Positions 1 through 8,457 of a DNA stretch of 9,164 nt are shown piece by piece. Made by a program: the position numbers and the translations under genes. The DNA comes from Planctomycetota bacterium (GTDB taxonomy: Bacteria > Planctomycetota > PUPC01 > JACPCR01): NCBI GenBank assembly GCA_030740295.1, contig JASLXP010000728.1:1-9164 (forward strand), written 5' to 3'. Each line of letters begins with the position of its first letter. Within the stretch, counting starts at the first letter, position 1. The notes under the pieces are model-generated. The model saw only the letters and a program-made list of their open reading frames with translations, did not search any database and was not told where the DNA came from.

Positions 1-601
1 CAATCAGGCCCAGGTTTTTGATTTCATCTGTAAGCATCAGGAGCTTAAGGGGTATCCGCCAACCATCAGGGAGATCGGCGAAGCTTTCAACCTGAATTCC
101 ACCGGATCCGTGCGAGATTATCTTACCGCGCTGGAGAAAAAGGGATATATCAACCGGAACAATCGTACCTCCCGTGGCATTGAAATTATCAAAGACTGCC
201 CGACTGCCCGTACCTGCCAGGTAAATATCTATGGAAATATCGCAGCCGGTGCGGCGGTCACGGCTGCGGCAGATCACATTGAGGGGGAAGTTTTTGTCGA
301 TCGGAACTGGCTCGAAGCAGAAGGCGATGTTTTCGCTCTTAAGGTAAAGGGTGAAAGTATGATCGAGGCGGGAATCATGGAAGGAGATCTCGTATTAATC
401 AAAAAACAGAACCACGCCAGGAACGGTGAAATTGTTTCTGCCATCATAGACAATGATGCAACATTGAAATATTTCTTTCACGAAGGGGACCGTATCCGTC
501 TCGACCCGGCCAATGAGAACATGGAACCCATTTATATTGAGCCAGATCAGGCCAGTATTTTTATTGCCGGTGTACTTGTGGGTTCAATGAGGAAGTACTA
601 G
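1..601 (+). CDS. lexA: LexA repressor, SOS regulator (5' end cut by window edge)
   Basis: Transcriptional repressor of the SOS regulon; RecA filaments trigger its self-cleavage. The frame is open from base 2, giving 199 residues before TAG, so only about the first 5 to 15 residues of a normal 200-220 residue LexA are missing. Fragment residues 1-50 form the winged helix-turn-helix (GYPPTIREIGEAF, then recognition helix STGSVRDYL). A linker leads to the self-cleavage site Ala82-Gly83 in NIAAGAAV (bases 245-250). The S24-family protease domain follows, with catalytic Ser119 in KGESM (bases 356-358) and Lys156 in ATLKYF (467-469). All catalytic elements are intact. GTG at 110 lies inside the DNA-binding domain and is not the start. 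It is followed by dinB on the same strand, a common SOS pairing. The promoter and any LexA box lie outside the window. Confidence 0.95.
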   Translation, partial: NQAQVFDFICKHQELKGYPPTIREIGEAFNLNSTGSVRDYLTALEKKGYINRNNRTSRGIEIIKDCPTARTCQVNIYGNIAAGAAVTAAADHIEGEVFVDRNWLEAEGDVFALKVKGESMIEAGIMEGDLVLIKKQNHARNGEIVSAIIDNDATLKYFFHEGDRIRLDPANENMEPIYIEPDQASIFIAGVLVGSMRKY

Positions 602-690
602 ATATCTGAATTGAGCGATACGGGAGAAGAAAATATCGGCCAGCATTGTTTGTAGAGCGATCTCTGCATAAGAAGCGTCATTCTTCTCCG

Positions 691-1896
691 ATGGGCAATA
701 ATCAGCGAGTTATCATTCACATCGATATGGATGCGTTTTTTGCATCCGTTGAAGAGATATGCTATCCGGGATTAAAAGGATGCCCGGTTATTGTATGTGG
801 CGATCCCAGCACACGGTCCGTCGTTGCGGCGGCTAATTATACAGCCCGAAAATTTGGAGTTTATTCTGGCATGCCTGCTTCGACGGCCAGGCGGTTGTGC
901 CCCAATGCATCCTTTATCGAAGGGAATCCCCACAAATATGTGTTCTTTTCATTAAAACTGAAAAGTATCTTTCAGTCATTCACTCCTGACGTGGAAGTCT
1001 TCAGCATCGATGAATGTTTCCTTGATGTTTCAAATATCTGGCAACGATTTGGCTCACCGGAATTCCTTGCATCCGTTCTCAAAGCCGAAATCAATAAGAA
1101 TCTTCAGTTGACAGCTTCAGCAGGCATTGGCCCAAACAAATTATTAGCAAAGACAGCGTCCGGTCTTGATAAACCGGACGGTTTGACTTGCCTGTGGGAA
1201 AAGGATCTTCAGGAAAAGTTCAACAGCCTGCCAATCAAAAAACTATTTGGAATCGGATCAAAAACTGAAGAGAAACTCAATACGCTCGGTATTCAGACGA
1301 TTGACAATCTGAGAAAAACTCCGGTGACCATCCTGGAAAAGCTGTTTGGAGTCGTTGGGCAATGGATGCATCATGCTTCCAATGGCATAGACGAATCCCC
1401 GGTCATACCGGAAGAAGAGACACCTGACCCTAAATCTGTAGGAAACGGTTACACCCTTGAATCGGACACAGCAGATGAAAACACTATTTTGAAAATTACT
1501 TATGCCATGTGCTGTAAAGTGGGTCGAAGACTAAGGCAAGCCAGGAGAGCAGGACGTACTTTAACTCTAATTATCAGATTTTCGGATTATAAATTGGTTA
1601 GTCGAAGTAAAACTGCAGAGCGCCTTCTTTTTTTGGATCAAGAGATACTCTCAGTAGCAAAAAATCTGTTCTTTTCGTCTGTTAAACACATGGTGGGGAA
1701 TGGACCTGGACAGAGGGAAGTTCGCCATATAGGTATCAGTATCCGAAACCTGTCTTCACTCTCTGAGCCACACCAGCAATTCCTTCTTGGATATGAAAGA
1801 CGTGACAAAATTATCGAAGCAACAAGATCAGCCGATCACCTGCGCGATTTGCTGGGTGAAGCCGCCATCACCTGGGGAAGCCTGACACCTGGATAA
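691..1896 (+). CDS. dinB: DNA polymerase IV, Y-family translesion polymerase
   Basis: Error-prone polymerase that copies past damaged template bases. From ATG 691 it has 401 residues, normal for the family. Visible motifs: HIDMDAFFASVEE (metal ligand Asp12; steric-gate Phe, probably Phe17), YTARKFGVYSGMP in the fingers, SIDECFLDV (metal ligands Asp107 and Glu108), and TASAGIGPNKLLAK. A helix-hairpin-helix thumb (LFGIGSKTEEKLNTLG) and a little-finger domain follow. Near the C-terminus QFLLG (residues 363-367) resembles a beta-clamp-binding motif such as QLVLG of E. coli Pol IV. A TTG at 646 is in frame, but the 15 extra residues are not family-like and ATG 691 begins just before the conserved first strand. 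No strong ribosome site precedes 691; AAGAAG lies about 15 bases upstream. It sits 89 bases after lexA, with no LexA-box-like palindrome noticed between, so co-transcription with lexA is likely. Confidence 0.94.
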   Translation: MGNNQRVIIHIDMDAFFASVEEICYPGLKGCPVIVCGDPSTRSVVAAANYTARKFGVYSGMPASTARRLCPNASFIEGNPHKYVFFSLKLKSIFQSFTPDVEVFSIDECFLDVSNIWQRFGSPEFLASVLKAEINKNLQLTASAGIGPNKLLAKTASGLDKPDGLTCLWEKDLQEKFNSLPIKKLFGIGSKTEEKLNTLGIQTIDNLRKTPVTILEKLFGVVGQWMHHASNGIDESPVIPEEETPDPKSVGNGYTLESDTADENTILKITYAMCCKVGRRLRQARRAGRTLTLIIRFSDYKLVSRSKTAERLLFLDQEILSVAKNLFFSSVKHMVGNGPGQREVRHIGISIRNLSSLSEPHQQFLLGYERRDKIIEATRSADHLRDLLGEAAITWGSLTPG

Positions 1897-1914
1897 ATCT
1901 ATTCTCTACCAGCA

Positions 1915-1943
1915 GGTAAGAACTCTGGAATAACCGATCATCA

Positions 1944-1955
<12 letters not shown>
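1915..1955. repeat. 8-bp inverted repeat at the convergent dinB / oxidoreductase 3' ends
   Basis: GGTAAGAA (1915-1922) is the exact reverse complement of TTCTTACC (1948-1955), with a 25-base loop. It spans the short gap between two convergent genes; the right arm lies in the last codons of the oxidoreductase. A bidirectional terminator role is possible, but there is no T-run and the stem is weak, so function is unproven. Confidence 0.3.
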
Positions 1956-3419
<1,464 letters not shown>

Positions 3420-3423
3420 GGGG

Positions 3424-3451
3424 TGATGCGTAATACGTAATGAGTAAGCGC
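3424..3451. repeat. Degenerate tandem heptanucleotide repeat (TAATGAG-like)
   Basis: Four successive 7-mers read TGATGCG (3424-3430), TAATACG (3431-3437), TAATGAG (3438-3444) and TAAGCGC (3445-3451). It lies between the M16 peptidase stop and the oxidoreductase start. Read on the minus strand it encodes YSLRITHH in the false N-terminal extension of the oxidoreductase. From memory, similar heptamer arrays occur between genes in several bacterial phyla. Confidence 0.5.
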
Positions 3452-3483
3452 GAAGGAGGCAGACCTTTTTCAAGGGCCTGACA

Positions 3484-6426
3484 CTAAATGTCCTTGATTT
3501 CCATTGCTGCTTCTCCCAGATCTTCGTTCGCTGCTGTCAGCTTCTCGCGGCTCGAAAGCACACAGACGGGTGAAGTCTCAAACGCGGGGCGCAGTAGATT
3601 ATTGGCTACATTGCGGACGTCGTCTCCGGTGAGTGTCAGAAGGCGTGCTCGAAATTCCTTTCTAAATTCCGCGGTCGAGCCGGACATGTGTCTCGACAGT
3701 GCCGTGCTGCCTGCCTGGCCTGGGCGGATCGGTCGGTCGAGTGTTTTCACTGTGCCGATGATCGCTTGCTCGACGCCGGCAGGGCTGAGATCCATTTGCC
3801 CGGTGATGAAATCAAACAGGCCGGTGTAAACATCGAGCGTCTCTTTGATATAGGGGTCTCGGTAGCTCGAAAGGGTGAAGATTCCGTTCGTGGAATCGTA
3901 CCCGGCTCTGCAACCATAGGCGCCGCCCTTCACCCGGATGTTGTCCCAGAGGTAGCCGTAGCTCAGGTGTACGCTGAGCATAAGCAGTGCGGCCGCTTCC
4001 GGCTGGTCGATACTTGCGGTACGCCACGCGCGGGCCACAAAAGCGACGTCCGCCGGGGTGGCGATGCCTTCTTTCGAGCCGAGAGCAGATGCGAAATCAC
4101 GGCTCTCCTCACCCGGTCCCCTGTCGTCAAGCCTGCCGAGAAAGCTGCCGATGAAATCTTTCAATTGGGCGTACTGCGGCTCTGCGCCGACAAAGCTGGT
4201 AGTCAGTTTGCCTCGGCCAAGAATGAACTCGCGAATGCGCTCGAGTTTCTCGATTAGATCTCCCTGCCTGTCATCAAATTGATCCGCGAACAGGTCCATC
4301 AATTGAATTTCTGAGACGCCGTTCATCCTTTCAGATAGCGCGCAATTCCGCGACAGATGCCGCGCTGCGTGCGAAGATGCGTACGCATTGCCGGAAGGCA
4401 CGATGCTGCTGCGGCGGCCGACCCGGCCCTGGAGGATGATGTCTTTGAGACGGTCCATGTCGGTGAGATCCGTGCCTAAGATTTTCTGTTCGACGAGGCC
4501 GAGCATGTCACCCAGCTTGGCATTGATGGCTTTGGATGAGACGGTGAAGGATGGCCTCACGAAATCCGGATCGCCGATTTTGCTGCCGGTGCCCACGCCT
4601 GCGCCGATGCCGCCTGTGGATGCCGCCTGCCGCTCGGCCATGCGGACATAATCGTCATCGCCGGCGCCCATTTTCTGAAAGACTTCGCTATAGAGCGAGA
4701 GGTAATCAATGAGGTCGTCGTCGATGCCGCTGAGGTCAAACGTCATTTGCAGGTAATTGATGCCGTTCGCAAATTCGTCGGTGTAGAGCACGGTAGAGCC
4801 ATCCACCTCTTCTTCGATCGTGTTCAGCTCAAATGGCTCGGGCGGGATATCCGAAAGCGAGAGGCGTGGCAGCGTGGCCAGGGCCTCCGGCGAGTTAGGC
4901 GTGGACTGCATTTCATCGAGCTCGGCTGCCTCCTTCACGATGCGCTCTTTATCATCGTCTGAGAGCGTCTCCTTAATTTTTGCGAGCTTTTCATTCTCGC
5001 CCTTCTCCTTCTTCGCCATGTATTCTTTGTCAGGCGAGTATGTTGAGACAGTGTAGTGCGGGTTGTCGACGATGAGCTCTTCGAGTTTGCCTTCGAGAAA
5101 GCCTTCCTCAGTTTCGAAGCGTTTGCGAAGCTCTGCGAGGTGTTCGTTGAGGCGAAGGTGATAGAGCGGGTCGGCGTCGTAGATCCAGGAGTTGTAGACC
5201 CTGTCCATCATGTGGAGCGGGTACATGCCCTTGATCTCCCGGGACGAGAGCTCGAGACGATGGAACGCGGCTTCAACCTTCTCTTTGTCGAGCCCTTCCG
5301 CGACAACCTTGCGGCAGGTCGCCAGAACAAGCTCGACGATCTCGTCCGCCCGTTCCTGCTCGCTGCCCTTCAGGCCGACGGTGAACAGCGTGTCGCGCTG
5401 CCAGTCGAGATAACCGGACGAGGTCAGCGCTTCCCCGAGTCTGGAATCTTCGAGTGCCTTGCGAAGTGGCGACGCGGCGTTGCCGACGAGGTAATACTCG
5501 ATCACGTTCATCGAAAGCGCGCTCAATGCATCGGTGACATCGTTGGTAAGGAACGTCGCGACGACGGCCGTCTTTCCGGCGGTCTCATCATCCGGGCCAA
5601 TCGGATAGGTCAACGCGGTACGACGCGGCTCGCCCCACCTTGGCTGCTGGGCGATGCTGGTGTCAATTTCGATTCGGTCGAAGCTGCTGAGCCTTTGGTC
5701 GAGGAATTCGAGATGCTGTTCCGTCGAGATATTTCCAAAGATAAAGATGAACGAATTGGACGGGTGGTAGTAGTTGCGATGAAAGTCTACGAAGTTGTCG
5801 TAGGTAAGTTCGGGGATGTAATCCGGGTTGCCTCCGGAATCGAATCCGTAAGCGTTATCGGGGCAGAGCTGTGTGCCCATGTCGCGGTAGATGATGCCAT
5901 CGAGATCCGAGTAAGCGCCTTTCATTTCGTTGAAGACGATCCCTTTGATGATGAGGTCGGTATCAGGGCTGCCCGCCTCGGCGAAATCGAAGTGATGCCC
6001 CTCTTGCTTAAAGTGTTTCTCCGTGATCAGCGGCTGGAAAACAGCATCGCAGTAAACGCCGGCCAGGTTGAAGTAGTCACGCTCGACCATGCTGGAGCAC
6101 GGGTAGACCGTCTTGTCCGAATAGGTCATCGCATTCAGAAACGTGGCCAGGCTGGTCTTGAGCAGTTCGACGAACGGGTCTTTGACGGGGTATTGCTTCG
6201 AGCCGCACAGGACGGTGTGTTCAAGGATGTGGGGCAGCCCGGTGTGGTCAGGAGGCGGGGTGCGGAAGGCAAGTGCGATGAGATTCTCGGTATCTTCATT
6301 GTGAAGATGAAGTGCCCGTGCGCCGCTCTTGTCGTGTTGCACGCGAAGGGCCGTAGAACGGATGTCCGGGAGCTCGGTGACGTCTTCGACAGTGAAACCG
6401 TGTAACTGGTCGCCGGTGCTGAGCAT
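3484..6426 (-). CDS. M16C zinc metallopeptidase, presequence-protease (PreP/PITRM1) type
   Basis: Zinc endopeptidase that in this family degrades short unstructured peptides inside a closed chamber formed by two halves of one chain. 980 residues match the full-length family. The inverted zinc motif is HILEH: His66 and His70 are ligands and Glu69 the base. The third ligand is Glu167 in VFNEMKG, 97 residues after His70, as expected. The C-terminal half keeps Arg831 and Tyr837 in RVKGGAYG, matching the spacing of the substrate-positioning Arg/Tyr pair of PreP. A charged helical hinge (about residues 468-520, rich in Lys/Glu/Asp) joins the two halves. There is no signal peptide or organelle presequence, so it is probably cytoplasmic. 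ATG 6426 is supported by TAAGGA (6442-6437) 10 bases upstream and by conserved sequence from the first residues. It is the first gene of a minus-strand pair with the flavin oxidoreductase. No lesion was seen. Confidence 0.93.
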   Translation of the reverse strand: MLSTGDQLHGFTVEDVTELPDIRSTALRVQHDKSGARALHLHNEDTENLIALAFRTPPPDHTGLPHILEHTVLCGSKQYPVKDPFVELLKTSLATFLNAMTYSDKTVYPCSSMVERDYFNLAGVYCDAVFQPLITEKHFKQEGHHFDFAEAGSPDTDLIIKGIVFNEMKGAYSDLDGIIYRDMGTQLCPDNAYGFDSGGNPDYIPELTYDNFVDFHRNYYHPSNSFIFIFGNISTEQHLEFLDQRLSSFDRIEIDTSIAQQPRWGEPRRTALTYPIGPDDETAGKTAVVATFLTNDVTDALSALSMNVIEYYLVGNAASPLRKALEDSRLGEALTSSGYLDWQRDTLFTVGLKGSEQERADEIVELVLATCRKVVAEGLDKEKVEAAFHRLELSSREIKGMYPLHMMDRVYNSWIYDADPLYHLRLNEHLAELRKRFETEEGFLEGKLEELIVDNPHYTVSTYSPDKEYMAKKEKGENEKLAKIKETLSDDDKERIVKEAAELDEMQSTPNSPEALATLPRLSLSDIPPEPFELNTIEEEVDGSTVLYTDEFANGINYLQMTFDLSGIDDDLIDYLSLYSEVFQKMGAGDDDYVRMAERQAASTGGIGAGVGTGSKIGDPDFVRPSFTVSSKAINAKLGDMLGLVEQKILGTDLTDMDRLKDIILQGRVGRRSSIVPSGNAYASSHAARHLSRNCALSERMNGVSEIQLMDLFADQFDDRQGDLIEKLERIREFILGRGKLTTSFVGAEPQYAQLKDFIGSFLGRLDDRGPGEESRDFASALGSKEGIATPADVAFVARAWRTASIDQPEAAALLMLSVHLSYGYLWDNIRVKGGAYGCRAGYDSTNGIFTLSSYRDPYIKETLDVYTGLFDFITGQMDLSPAGVEQAIIGTVKTLDRPIRPGQAGSTALSRHMSGSTAEFRKEFRARLLTLTGDDVRNVANNLLRPAFETSPVCVLSSREKLTAANEDLGEAAMEIKDI

Positions 6427-6436
6427 GAGGATGGTT

Positions 6437-6442
6437 TCCTTA
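6437..6442 (-). promoter_or_regulatory. Ribosome binding site of the M16C peptidase
   Basis: On the minus strand TAAGGA lies 10 bases before ATG 6426. It is the clearest Shine-Dalgarno match in the window and supports this start. Confidence 0.5.
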
Positions 6443-6511
6443 ATCGGGATTTGGGTGGTTCAAGGATGAACGCAGCAGCTATGGCCACAGGATTTATTCG
6501 CATCCGCGGTC

Positions 6512-6566
6512 GTAGCCACGCGGCTCGCCTAAGACCACAAGCCGACAGCGCTGGCTTGTAGCCACG
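6512..6566. repeat. Palindromic repeat unit with duplicated GTAGCCACG
   Basis: GTAGCCACG occurs at 6512-6520 and again at 6558-6566. Between them ACAAGCC (6537-6543) pairs with GGCTTGT (6553-6559) around a 9-base loop that itself contains CAGCGCTG overlapping the stem. CCGCGG (6504-6509) lies just upstream. The arrangement resembles an interspersed palindromic repeat rather than a single operator. Family unknown. Confidence 0.4.
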
Positions 6567-6705
6567 TTCAGCAGGCGGGCAAGCATGGTGGTTCCTGGCC
6601 AGTTTTGCAACGGAACTCAGAGCCACAGAGCACAATCCGCATCGTTTTTTCAGGAAATCTGTCGCACGGTGGTCACAGCCGTTGATGACTGAAGGAAGCA
6701 CCTCT

Positions 6706-6723
6706 GGTCAGAGCCATCTGACC
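6706..6723. repeat. Perfect 7-bp hairpin / operator-like palindrome
   Basis: GGTCAGA (6706-6712) and TCTGACC (6717-6723) are exact reverse complements separated by GCCA. No T-run follows on either strand, so it is unlikely to be an intrinsic terminator. It sits 161 bases before the MshEN-MinD start and 280 bases before the peptidase start, compatible with a regulator site or an RNA leader hairpin. Confidence 0.4.
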
Positions 6724-6884
6724 GCGGGAGAGCCAGGCAGATTTCTTCAGCACGCTCCTACGACACATTGCGAGGACCGGCCAAACCCGGCAGGCCGACT
6801 CTCAAGAGCTCACCTGAAGAATGAGACCCTGGCGGATTTTCTGGCGCTGGGCCGAGCGCCTCTCAGTTAACACAATCTGAAGCT

Positions 6885-8231
6885 ATGGCGATATCCCTGA
6901 CGACCAAGGTGGGAGCCAGTCTCCGTTCCGGGACGCTGCTGGAATTCCTCCATCAGAAAGGCCTCCTAAGTTTGCGACAGTGGCAGAACACAGAAAAGCA
7001 GTGTTCGAGATCGCGTCTGCCCTTTGACCAGGCGCTTGTCAAGATGCGCATCTTCAGTGAGAGCTCACTTGCGAGGACCCTGGGGCGGGCCCTGGAACTG
7101 CCAACCTGCAATCCATTGCGACTCAGAGGGGATTCAAGGCATCTGCGCACTGTGCCGCAGTCCTTCGCATCGAAACAGGGATGCCTGCCCATTGGGTTGC
7201 GTCAGGGGCGCCTCCTGGTCGCGGCGGCCGATCCCTGCGACGCTGAATTGCAGGACGACCTGTCCGCCATGACCGGGCTGCCGGTAGATTTCGCAGTGGC
7301 CACACGGTCATCCATCCTTCGCGCAATCAAGCAGTGGTATGACGATTCAACCGCCAGCGCAGCCGGTGAAATCAAGACGCCTGACACCAGCGCCGCAGGC
7401 CTTAGCATCAGCGTCATCTCAAACAAGGGCGGAGTGGGCAAGACCCATGCAGCAATCAATCTGGCCTATTCATTCGACAAAGCCTGCAAAAGGACGCTGC
7501 TCATTGACGGCGACACAGGTAACGCAAACCTGACCCAGAAGCTCGGCCTGTTTCCGTACCATACGCTGACCGATTACTTTGAAAAGAACGTGGAATTCGA
7601 GGACACCATCCAGGCGACCAAACATGGCTTTGAAGTCGTCCCCGGCCGTACCGGCGAAGGCCGCATGAACAACATGAAATACTTCCAGCGGCTGCGACTG
7701 TTGAAGGCGTTCCATGACATCAAGAACCAATTTGATTGCGTCATTTACGATCTCGGCGCCGGGGTAAGCCAGCAGGTTCTGGATTTCGCGCTTAACGCAG
7801 ACCAGCTTGTCGTGGTGACTACTCCCCGGGATCTCGTAGCCGGTTACGCCTGCCTGAAGCTCGCCTTCATGCGCCATGCGGAACTGGAAAAGCGAAAGGC
7901 TGCAAAAGATAAAGACTATCGACCTCGCCGCGACTTCTCTCCCGCCATCGTCATCAACCAATGCGGAACGATTGATGATGCGAAAACGAGTCTCGGCCGC
8001 CTGATCGAAGCCTCCAGACAATTGGAGCACGCGAGACTCGAAGAGCTCGAAGGCTTCTCGATCTCGCCGTTTTCCCTGGGCGCGCTGCAATTCGACCCGG
8101 ATGGTTTCGTCGCCTCCGAGCGTGCCCGGCAGCCTTATCTCAGCCTGTATGACAACCGTCCGAACGGGCATTACTTCCGCTTGCTCGCCCGAAAACTGTT
8201 TCAGACAAGCGCGCAGTCTACCGTTCACTGA
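6885..8231 (+). CDS. MshEN domain fused to MinD/FlhG/CpaE-like ATPase
   Basis: 448-residue two-domain protein. Residues about 14-152 match the type II secretion/type IV pilus ATPase N-terminal (MshEN) domain: a helical part (GTLLEFLHQKGLLS ... LARTLGRALELP), then the small alpha/beta part (CLPIGLRQGRLLVAAADP) ending in ILRAIKQWY. After a linker (about 153-172) comes a SIMIBI ATPase: deviant Walker A KGGVGKT (181-187), LLIDGDTGNANL (Asp208, Asp210) and Walker B VIYDLGAG (Asp289). VVTTPRD and VINQ follow further on, as in MinD/FlhG proteins. The secretion motor ATPase core of GspE/PilB is absent. Such ATPases place pili, flagella or division proteins at defined cell sites; MshEN binds c-di-GMP in MshE, so a c-di-GMP-tuned positioning factor is a reasonable inference. 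The c-di-GMP motif looks degraded here. ATG 6885 is the first start after an in-frame stop (TGA 6822-6824); no Shine-Dalgarno is visible. Partner genes are not in the window. Confidence 0.85.
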   Translation: MAISLTTKVGASLRSGTLLEFLHQKGLLSLRQWQNTEKQCSRSRLPFDQALVKMRIFSESSLARTLGRALELPTCNPLRLRGDSRHLRTVPQSFASKQGCLPIGLRQGRLLVAAADPCDAELQDDLSAMTGLPVDFAVATRSSILRAIKQWYDDSTASAAGEIKTPDTSAAGLSISVISNKGGVGKTHAAINLAYSFDKACKRTLLIDGDTGNANLTQKLGLFPYHTLTDYFEKNVEFEDTIQATKHGFEVVPGRTGEGRMNNMKYFQRLRLLKAFHDIKNQFDCVIYDLGAGVSQQVLDFALNADQLVVVTTPRDLVAGYACLKLAFMRHAELEKRKAAKDKDYRPRRDFSPAIVINQCGTIDDAKTSLGRLIEASRQLEHARLEELEGFSISPFSLGALQFDPDGFVASERARQPYLSLYDNRPNGHYFRLLARKLFQTSAQSTVH

Positions 8232-8244
8232 GGTAGTCCCCAGG

Positions 8245-8424
8245 CTGGCATTTGAATGCGGCGCCTGCGAGCACACTTTCGCTCTGCCTCGTACCCAATG
8301 GGAACAACAGGTGGGAAACCGAATGATCGAGATCATCGGCAAACGACCGGAACGCCTCTTTCCGCAGGAGGTGCCGATCCCGTATCCGAAATGTACGGCC
8401 GTTTCAGCACGGCTCGCCGACTGA
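8245..8424 (+). pseudogene. Zinc-ribbon small protein, probably broken
   Basis: This frame, ending in TGA 8422-8424, encodes FECGACEHTFALP, then a helical middle, then PYPKCTAVSARLAD. This is the layout of a small zinc ribbon: CxxC, about 38 residues, then CxxC. The third cysteine is tyrosine (TAT at 8383-8385; TGT would give Cys), leaving three of four ligands. No ATG, GTG or TTG lies between the end of the MinD-like gene and the first CxxC; CTG 8245 follows GAGGT (8230-8234) by 10 bases, and the nearest ATG (8149) would overlap the previous gene by 83 bases. Either it is a decayed gene, it uses an unusual start, or the assembly has an error. It begins right after the MshEN-MinD stop, so it would be its operon partner. 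Family not recognised. Confidence 0.4.
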
Positions 8425-8430
8425 ATCGGC
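8416..8430 (+). terminator. Possible weak terminator hairpin
   Basis: GCCGA (8416-8420) and TCGGC (8426-8430) form a 5-bp stem with loop CTGAA, followed only by TTTC. It covers the stop codon of the zinc-ribbon frame, where plus-strand transcription should end before the convergent RNB gene. The short stem and T-run make this uncertain. Confidence 0.3.
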
Positions 8431-8457
8431 TTTCACCTGTTCGGCGAATGGCGGCCC

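Larger units (their letters stand above)
6427..6884. other. Non-coding divergent intergenic region
   Basis: 458 bases separate the divergently transcribed M16C peptidase and the MshEN-MinD gene. No reading frame here resembles a protein, and I found no convincing -35/-10 pair on either strand, although both promoters should lie here. It holds short palindromes and a duplicated 9-mer in 6504-6566 and a perfect hairpin at 6706-6723. It also has several CCACAG/GTGGCT-type words (for example near 6484, 6622 and 6674) that give it the look of interspersed repeat debris. In the minus-strand direction an A-run follows GCGGATTGTG near 6650-6640. The last bases before ATG 6885 lack a Shine-Dalgarno. 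Confidence 0.6.

Noticed and set aside
646..690. TTG start extending dinB by 15 residues
   Set aside because: The extension is not family-like; ATG 691 sits right before the conserved first beta strand.
602..690. Possible SOS box or separate promoter between lexA and dinB
   Set aside because: No CTGT-N8-ACAG or GAAC-N4-GTTC type palindrome was found; only a weak AGAAG/CTTCT pairing is present.
5056..6405. 449-residue open frame on the plus strand
   Set aside because: It is exactly antisense to the M16C peptidase, whose catalytic motifs are intact. The antisense translation has no recognisable domain and its openness follows from GC-rich codon bias.
6135..6701. 188-residue minus-strand frame overlapping the start of the M16C gene
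   Set aside because: It overlaps conserved zinc-motif coding sequence in another frame, and its translation is Ser/Arg/Pro-rich as expected of a shadow frame.
6682..6870. 62-residue plus-strand frame in the intergenic region
   Set aside because: TTG start, no ribosome site, low-complexity composition and no recognisable motif.
8323..8336. ATGATC-GA-GATCAT palindrome
   Set aside because: It lies inside the zinc-ribbon reading frame, encoding MIEII, with a 2-base centre; chance symmetry of coding sequence is the simpler explanation.
7470..8342. 290-residue open frame on the minus strand
   Set aside because: It is antisense to the MinD-like domain, which carries all expected motifs. The antisense product has no family features.
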